Below, piece after piece: positions 60,284-64,000 of a stretch of 64,000 bases of DNA. The translations under genes were made by a program, and so were the position numbers. Positions within the stretch are counted from its first letter, which is position 1; every line of letters begins with the position of its first letter. The DNA is from Ignavibacteriales bacterium (GTDB taxonomy: Bacteria; Bacteroidota; Ignavibacteria; UBA10030): NCBI GenBank assembly GCA_026390595.1, contig JAPLFQ010000030.1, positions 1 to 64,000 of the forward strand. Reading direction: 5' to 3'. The notes below the pieces were generated by a model, which was not told where the DNA came from, ran no database searches, and saw only the letters and a list, made by a program, of their open reading frames with translations.

Positions 60284-60301
60284 CTCGTCAAAGCCCGTGC
60301 C
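60284..60301 (-). promoter_or_regulatory. Sigma-54-like element (copy 2 of a shared 18-mer)
   Basis: Minus strand GGCACGGGCTTTGACGAG, preceded by T, so the -24 part is TGGCACG, a full match, but -12 is TTGA. It lies about 45 bases before the ATG at 60238, a good place for a promoter. Seventeen of 18 bases match 58904-58921. Confidence 0.42.
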
Positions 60302-60577
60302 AATGGCATAGTTGTGCAGGACGCACCGTTTTTGGGGAAAAATGGTATTCGGCGATGTGAGAGTGGTTTGAGGAGGGAGGAGCGATGGCTAACATCAGCC
60401 ATCTGAACAAATGCGGCCGAGATCAGCGTGGAACGAAAGTTTGTGGAGAATGGGGAGGCTTGTGCAACTAACTAGACAGCCGGTCGGAAAGTTCCGCCAC
60501 CTAGGCGCTGAGCCAGAGGCTCATGGCCCTCTGGCGCAGAACACACCAACGAGTATGAAAACTTCAATCTTCTGCTG

Positions 60578-60765
60578 CCTTCATCTTTGTGCCTTAAAGC
60601 CTTTGTGGCAAATGACGAGTCTTCGTCTGAGCAGGTCGTTGAAATTCATATTTCAATTGACAGAATCAAACCGCCAAGACCGCAGAGAGACGCAAAGCCA
60701 TTGTCTTTGTAACAGAATCACTGCTCATTTTTCTTCTTGGCGGCCTTTGCGGTTGGTTTTTCAAC
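60578..60765. repeat. Intergenic repeat cluster with inverted CCGCCAAGA arms
   Basis: CCGCCAAGA (60671-60679) and TCTTGGCGG (60735-60743) form a perfect 9-bp inverted pair. Related modules flank them: a TTTGTGCC/TTTGTGGC run near 60585-60620, GACGCAAAGCC at 60689-60699 and CCTTTGCGGTT near 60744-60754. Such modules recur in intergenic DNA of many bacteria; that is from memory and needs a search. Confidence 0.45.
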
Positions 60766-60871
60766 AGCCCGCTTGAGTGGATGGTATTGGTACTGGGCGC
60801 GATTCGCTTTCCAACTTTCCGCGACATCATTGACGGGACGGGGCTCGCATGAGGGCTTGCCTGCCCGCCCA

Positions 60872-63800
60872 TCAGCCAAGATAGGAGTCGAGGGTCTCTT
60901 TGAGCATGTTCCATCGATACGGTTTCTGGAGAAACCCCGACAAACCGAGTCCCTCAAACCGCCCGATCGCTTCCTCCTCACCGTAACCGGACGAAAGCAC
61001 GACCTTTACCGAGGAATCTATGGCTTTCAATCGCCGGAAAGTCTCAGCTCCGTCCATCACCGGCATGGAGAGGTCGAGAACAATAAGGGCTATGTGCGTT
61101 TGATTGTCCTTGAAGATCCGGAGACCGGATTCGCCGTCGGCTGCGGTCAGAACATTCCAACCGACGTCGGTCAACGTCTCGGCGAAGACATCTCGTACGA
61201 CTTCCTCATCATCGATGAGAAGAACAGTCTTGCCGAATGCAGGCTCTGATTCCGGCGCCTGGCGTTGATCTGATTGCATGCTTTGCTCCGTTTGTGGGAA
61301 TGCTGCCCGAAACGTGGTTCCGATCCCTTTTGTGCTCTCCACCTGTAATGCCCCCCTATGTCCGCGTACAATACCGAGAACTGCTGCGAGGCCGAGTCCT
61401 CTTCCTGTGAATTTTGTGCTGAAAAATGGATCGAATACCTTCGCCGCCGTTTCTTGATCCATTCCGCACCCCTTGTCGGTGATCTCAAACTCCGCGTAGA
61501 CACCCGGATCAATTTCAGCGCCAGCCCGTGTCCATCGCCCGACATCCTCTCCGCCGATCGTGCGCAGGGAAGTCTTTAGCCGGATAGATCCGTTTCGTCC
61601 TTCGTATGCTTCAGCGGCATTGATGACAAGATTCATGAGAACCTGCTGAATCTGCGCGCCATCCCCATTGACATAGAGCGATTGTTCTGAGAGACTCAAT
61701 TCAAGGGCTATATTCCGGGGAATGGCAGACTCAAGGAGGTGTTTGTTATCCCTCACCATCAAATTGATATCGGTGGGACGCATGGTGAGTTTTCCTTGCC
61801 CGGAGTATGCGAGGAGCTGCCGCGTCAACTCAGCGGCCCGTTCTGCCGCTTTTTCCGCCTTCTCAATATTCCCCCTTCCGGCACTTCCACCCGGGAGTTT
61901 GCTCAAGGCAAGATGGGCCTGTCCCAGAATTGCCTGCAGCAGATTGTTAAAGTCGTGTGCTATTCCCCCCGCCAGAACTGCGATACTCTCAGTCCGTTGT
62001 GCCTGAAGCAGAGCCTGCTCTGTTTCCCTTCGAGCCGAGATATCACGGCAGACTAATAGCAGCCCCCGGGCCTCACCTTTGCTGCTCATCAGGGCTGAAG
62101 AGCTCACCTCAGCCCAAAATGTCGATTGATCGTGACGCAGCGCTGCGATTTCGAGTGCAGCCAATTTCATTTCGCCGGAGAGTGATTTCCGCAGCAGGGA
62201 TGACGCCGCCCTTCGTCCTTGAGGAGGGATCCAGTCGAGAAAGGAAGACCCGATTGCAGGATTTCCCGGGGGGACACCGAACAACTCGTATGCACGTGGT
62301 GAAACAAAGGAGATATAGCCGTTGGGATCGATAATGATGATGGCGTCCGGCGATGTTTCGACAAGTGTGCGATAATACTCTTCCGACATGCGCAGCCTAT
62401 CTTCCATCTGCTTCCGATCTGTGATGTCGCGATCGGCTCCGCGGAAACCGATGACTTCGCCCCGCTGATTGATAACCGGCGTCGCATTGCTCTCAAGGTA
62501 CCTGAACGACCCGTTTTTGTGGCGCCATCGGACAACGAGGTCACGCCACCCCTTTCGCTCCCGGATACACTCGGGAAGCAGCCGCCCGATCTTCTCCCAG
62601 TCATCAGTATGCATCATCGTGCTGGCAGCCACGCCAATAATGTCCGCGGGCCGATATCCCAGAATTGACTCGACTGCGGGATTGCTGTAGGTGTGAACAC
62701 CATCCTTGCTCAGCCCCCAAATCCATTCGCTTGTTGTCTCGACGATCGTTCGGAACTTTTCTTCGCTCTCCCGAAGCGCGTTTCCGACGACCTTGCGTTC
62801 TGTGATGTCTTTGACTGTGGCGAGAATTGTCGGCTTGCCTTCAAGTGTGAAGAGGGTATTGCTGATCTCCACCGGAATTCGGAGGCCATCCTTGGCTATA
62901 TGCGCTCCCTCCCATGTTGCACTCCCGTCCCGAACCACTTTTCCCATGGCGTCGGGCACGCTGCTCACAGTGTCGGGGGCATCGATGTCAATCGGGCTCA
63001 GCTTCAGCAACTCTTCTCGTGAGTAGCCAAGACGCCTGCACGCGGCTTCATTTGCTTCCAGAAAGCGGCCCGGCAAACCGTCTTTCATCAGGCCATGAAC
63101 AAAAACGCCGTCCTGTATCGAATTGAATAACAGCCGGTATCGCTCATCGCTCCTCCTAAGCGCATTTTCTGCCGCGCTCCTTTCTGTAACATCCCGGACA
63201 ATAGCCTGTGCAAATTCCTCCCTACCCTGTTCGAGACGGCTGAGAGACACCTCGGCATCGAAGATCGTTCCACCCTTCCGGAAGTGCTTCCAGTTCGAGC
63301 GCTGGTTGTTCCCCTTCAGAACGTCACGTACGATGAGCTGGGCTTTGTCTTTTGAATCGCTCCCGTCCGGTTGTTGGGGAGGGCTGAAATCCCATGGGCC
63401 CTTGCCAATGAGCTCAGACCGGTCCCGGCATCCGAATACGGTGAGCGCCATGGAATTGCATTCTACGAACCCATGTTCGTTCAGGATCAGAATTGCGTCG
63501 TTCGCTCCTTCGAACAGAGTCCGGTAACGCTCTTCCGACTCCCTCAACTGATCGGCCTGATTCCGAAGGTCCCGTCCGTTCTTCTGCGCGCGGCCCAGAT
63601 TCGAGATCATGCTATCGGCGAGCAGCCGGACCGTGACCGCCGTGATTCCGAACACCACCATGATATCGAGAATGTCCGAATAGCCAAGATGATCCAGCAC
63701 AACAACCTGAATCACCCCTTTCAATTGAAGGTAGCCGAGGACGGCGATCGACGCAAGCCACGTACCCGTGAACGTGTAAAAGTATCTCCGTTTCAATACC

Positions 63801-64000
63801 AGACCAGCACACACCAAAACCCCCGGGGCGGCAAGCAGCGCGGAATCTGTGATGCCGTTGCTGGTCCAGGCCAGATAGTTTAGAAGACTTAAGAGCGACC
63901 AACACAGAAGACTGGCCGCCCAATCGACCAACCCTTTGCGTGCCAACATAATGACAGTCATACACGTGATGCATCCGCAGACGATAGGAACCCACAGCAG
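60872..64000 (-). CDS. Membrane PAS hybrid sensor histidine kinase, 5' end beyond window
   Basis: At least 1042 codons. The first ATG in view is at 63961, but the frame stays open to the right edge and the extra 13 codons (LLWVPIVCGCITC) complete a TM helix, so the true start is probably outside. About five TM segments lie before residue 130 (counted from 63961), then four PAS-type domains (residues about 145-650; PAS repeats near RYRTLFEGANDAI, RYRLLFNSIQDGV, KFRTIVETTSEWI, YYRTLVETSPDAI), HisKA (GGIAHDFNNLLQAI), HATPase (ITDKGCGMD, GRGLGLAAVLGI) and a receiver (VLDLSMPVMDGAE, FLQKPYRW). The cognate signal is unknown. No gene partner is visible besides the zinc-site genes downstream. Confidence 0.93.
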   Translation of the reverse strand: MLWVPIVCGCITCMTVIMLARKGLVDWAASLLCWSLLSLLNYLAWTSNGITDSALLAAPGVLVCAGLVLKRRYFYTFTGTWLASIAVLGYLQLKGVIQVVVLDHLGYSDILDIMVVFGITAVTVRLLADSMISNLGRAQKNGRDLRNQADQLRESEERYRTLFEGANDAILILNEHGFVECNSMALTVFGCRDRSELIGKGPWDFSPPQQPDGSDSKDKAQLIVRDVLKGNNQRSNWKHFRKGGTIFDAEVSLSRLEQGREEFAQAIVRDVTERSAAENALRRSDERYRLLFNSIQDGVFVHGLMKDGLPGRFLEANEAACRRLGYSREELLKLSPIDIDAPDTVSSVPDAMGKVVRDGSATWEGAHIAKDGLRIPVEISNTLFTLEGKPTILATVKDITERKVVGNALRESEEKFRTIVETTSEWIWGLSKDGVHTYSNPAVESILGYRPADIIGVAASTMMHTDDWEKIGRLLPECIRERKGWRDLVVRWRHKNGSFRYLESNATPVINQRGEVIGFRGADRDITDRKQMEDRLRMSEEYYRTLVETSPDAIIIIDPNGYISFVSPRAYELFGVPPGNPAIGSSFLDWIPPQGRRAASSLLRKSLSGEMKLAALEIAALRHDQSTFWAEVSSSALMSSKGEARGLLLVCRDISARRETEQALLQAQRTESIAVLAGGIAHDFNNLLQAILGQAHLALSKLPGGSAGRGNIEKAEKAAERAAELTRQLLAYSGQGKLTMRPTDINLMVRDNKHLLESAIPRNIALELSLSEQSLYVNGDGAQIQQVLMNLVINAAEAYEGRNGSIRLKTSLRTIGGEDVGRWTRAGAEIDPGVYAEFEITDKGCGMDQETAAKVFDPFFSTKFTGRGLGLAAVLGIVRGHRGALQVESTKGIGTTFRAAFPQTEQSMQSDQRQAPESEPAFGKTVLLIDDEEVVRDVFAETLTDVGWNVLTAADGESGLRIFKDNQTHIALIVLDLSMPVMDGAETFRRLKAIDSSVKVVLSSGYGEEEAIGRFEGLGLSGFLQKPYRWNMLKETLDSYLG

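Larger units (their letters stand above)
60239..60871. other. 633-bp region without a gene, with repeats
   Basis: Open frames on both strands here look like chance: no ribosome sites, odd composition. It contains the sigma-54-like element (60284-60301), a hairpin GCCAGAGG/CCTCTGGC (60512-60535) and a group of CGCCAAGA/TTTGTGGC-type motifs (60578-60765). Composition shifts towards mixed repeats compared with the genes. Confidence 0.7.

Noticed and set aside
60411-60981. Several short frames on both strands in the gene-free region
   Set aside because: They cross the repeat modules or run antisense to the PAS kinase, and lack ribosome sites.

Overview
This 64 kb window is one long flagellar and chemotaxis locus. 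Every gene I can support is on the minus strand, so transcription runs from the right edge to the left edge. The cell is a Gram-negative, swimming bacterium: P-ring and L-ring proteins (FlgI, FlgH) and the P-ring chaperone FlgA are present. FlhF and FlhG suggest controlled, probably polar, flagellar placement. DNA is moderately GC-rich. Gene content and the mix of sigma-54 and sigma-28 promoters would fit the Bacteroidota/Chlorobiota/Ignavibacteriota side of the tree, but that placement is a guess. No rRNA, tRNA, CRISPR or mobile element was seen. Flagellin (fliC), cap (fliD), fliS, flgM and a sigma-54 activator are not in the window.

Layout from right to left. (1) 64000-50700: a sensory block with a large PAS hybrid kinase (cut by the right edge), two small zinc-ribbon proteins, a bacteriohemerythrin, a periplasmic Cache-like protein, an outer-membrane beta-barrel protein, three chemoreceptors (one with a c-type heme motif) and two CheW. 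(2) 50494-45417: a unit behind a good sigma-28 promoter, encoding a 117-aa conserved protein, an HDOD protein, a cytoplasmic hybrid kinase with an Hpt domain, and two receiver proteins with a cysteine-rich tail, one of which has lost its phospho-aspartate. (3) 45171-36569: the che operon, in order of transcription fapA-like, HEAT-repeat protein, cheR, cheY, cheY, cheZ, cheA, cheB and a small unknown gene.

(4) 36472-24113: a unit that starts with a consensus sigma-54 promoter. It holds a tiny membrane ORF, flgB, flgC, an unknown gene, fliE, fliF, fliG, fliH, fliI, fliJ, a MotE-like gene, fliK, flgD, a TIGR02530-type gene and flgE, and ends in a strong hairpin terminator. (5) 24022-23822: flbD alone. 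(6) 23686 to the left edge: a second consensus sigma-54 promoter followed by about 23.6 kb of packed genes, fliL-M-N-O-P-Q-R, flhB, flhA, flhF, flhG, a two-TM protein, fliA, two HDOD genes, a GAF histidine kinase, an AMIN-like membrane protein, flgF, flgG, flgA, flgH, flgI, flgJ, flgN, flgK, flgL, motA and motB (cut by the edge).

The wiring implied is a standard hierarchy. Sigma-54 drives hook-basal-body and export genes, one of which is fliA (sigma-28); sigma-28 then drives late sensory genes such as the unit at 50494. The most unusual item is an HDOD protein (11874-12932), translationally coupled to fliA, whose last 56 residues resemble region 4 of the neighbouring FliA. It sits with a second HDOD protein, a GAF kinase and a membrane protein with an AMIN-like outer domain and a SwrB/DUF6115-like tail. 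This looks like a regulatory module built into the flagellar operon.
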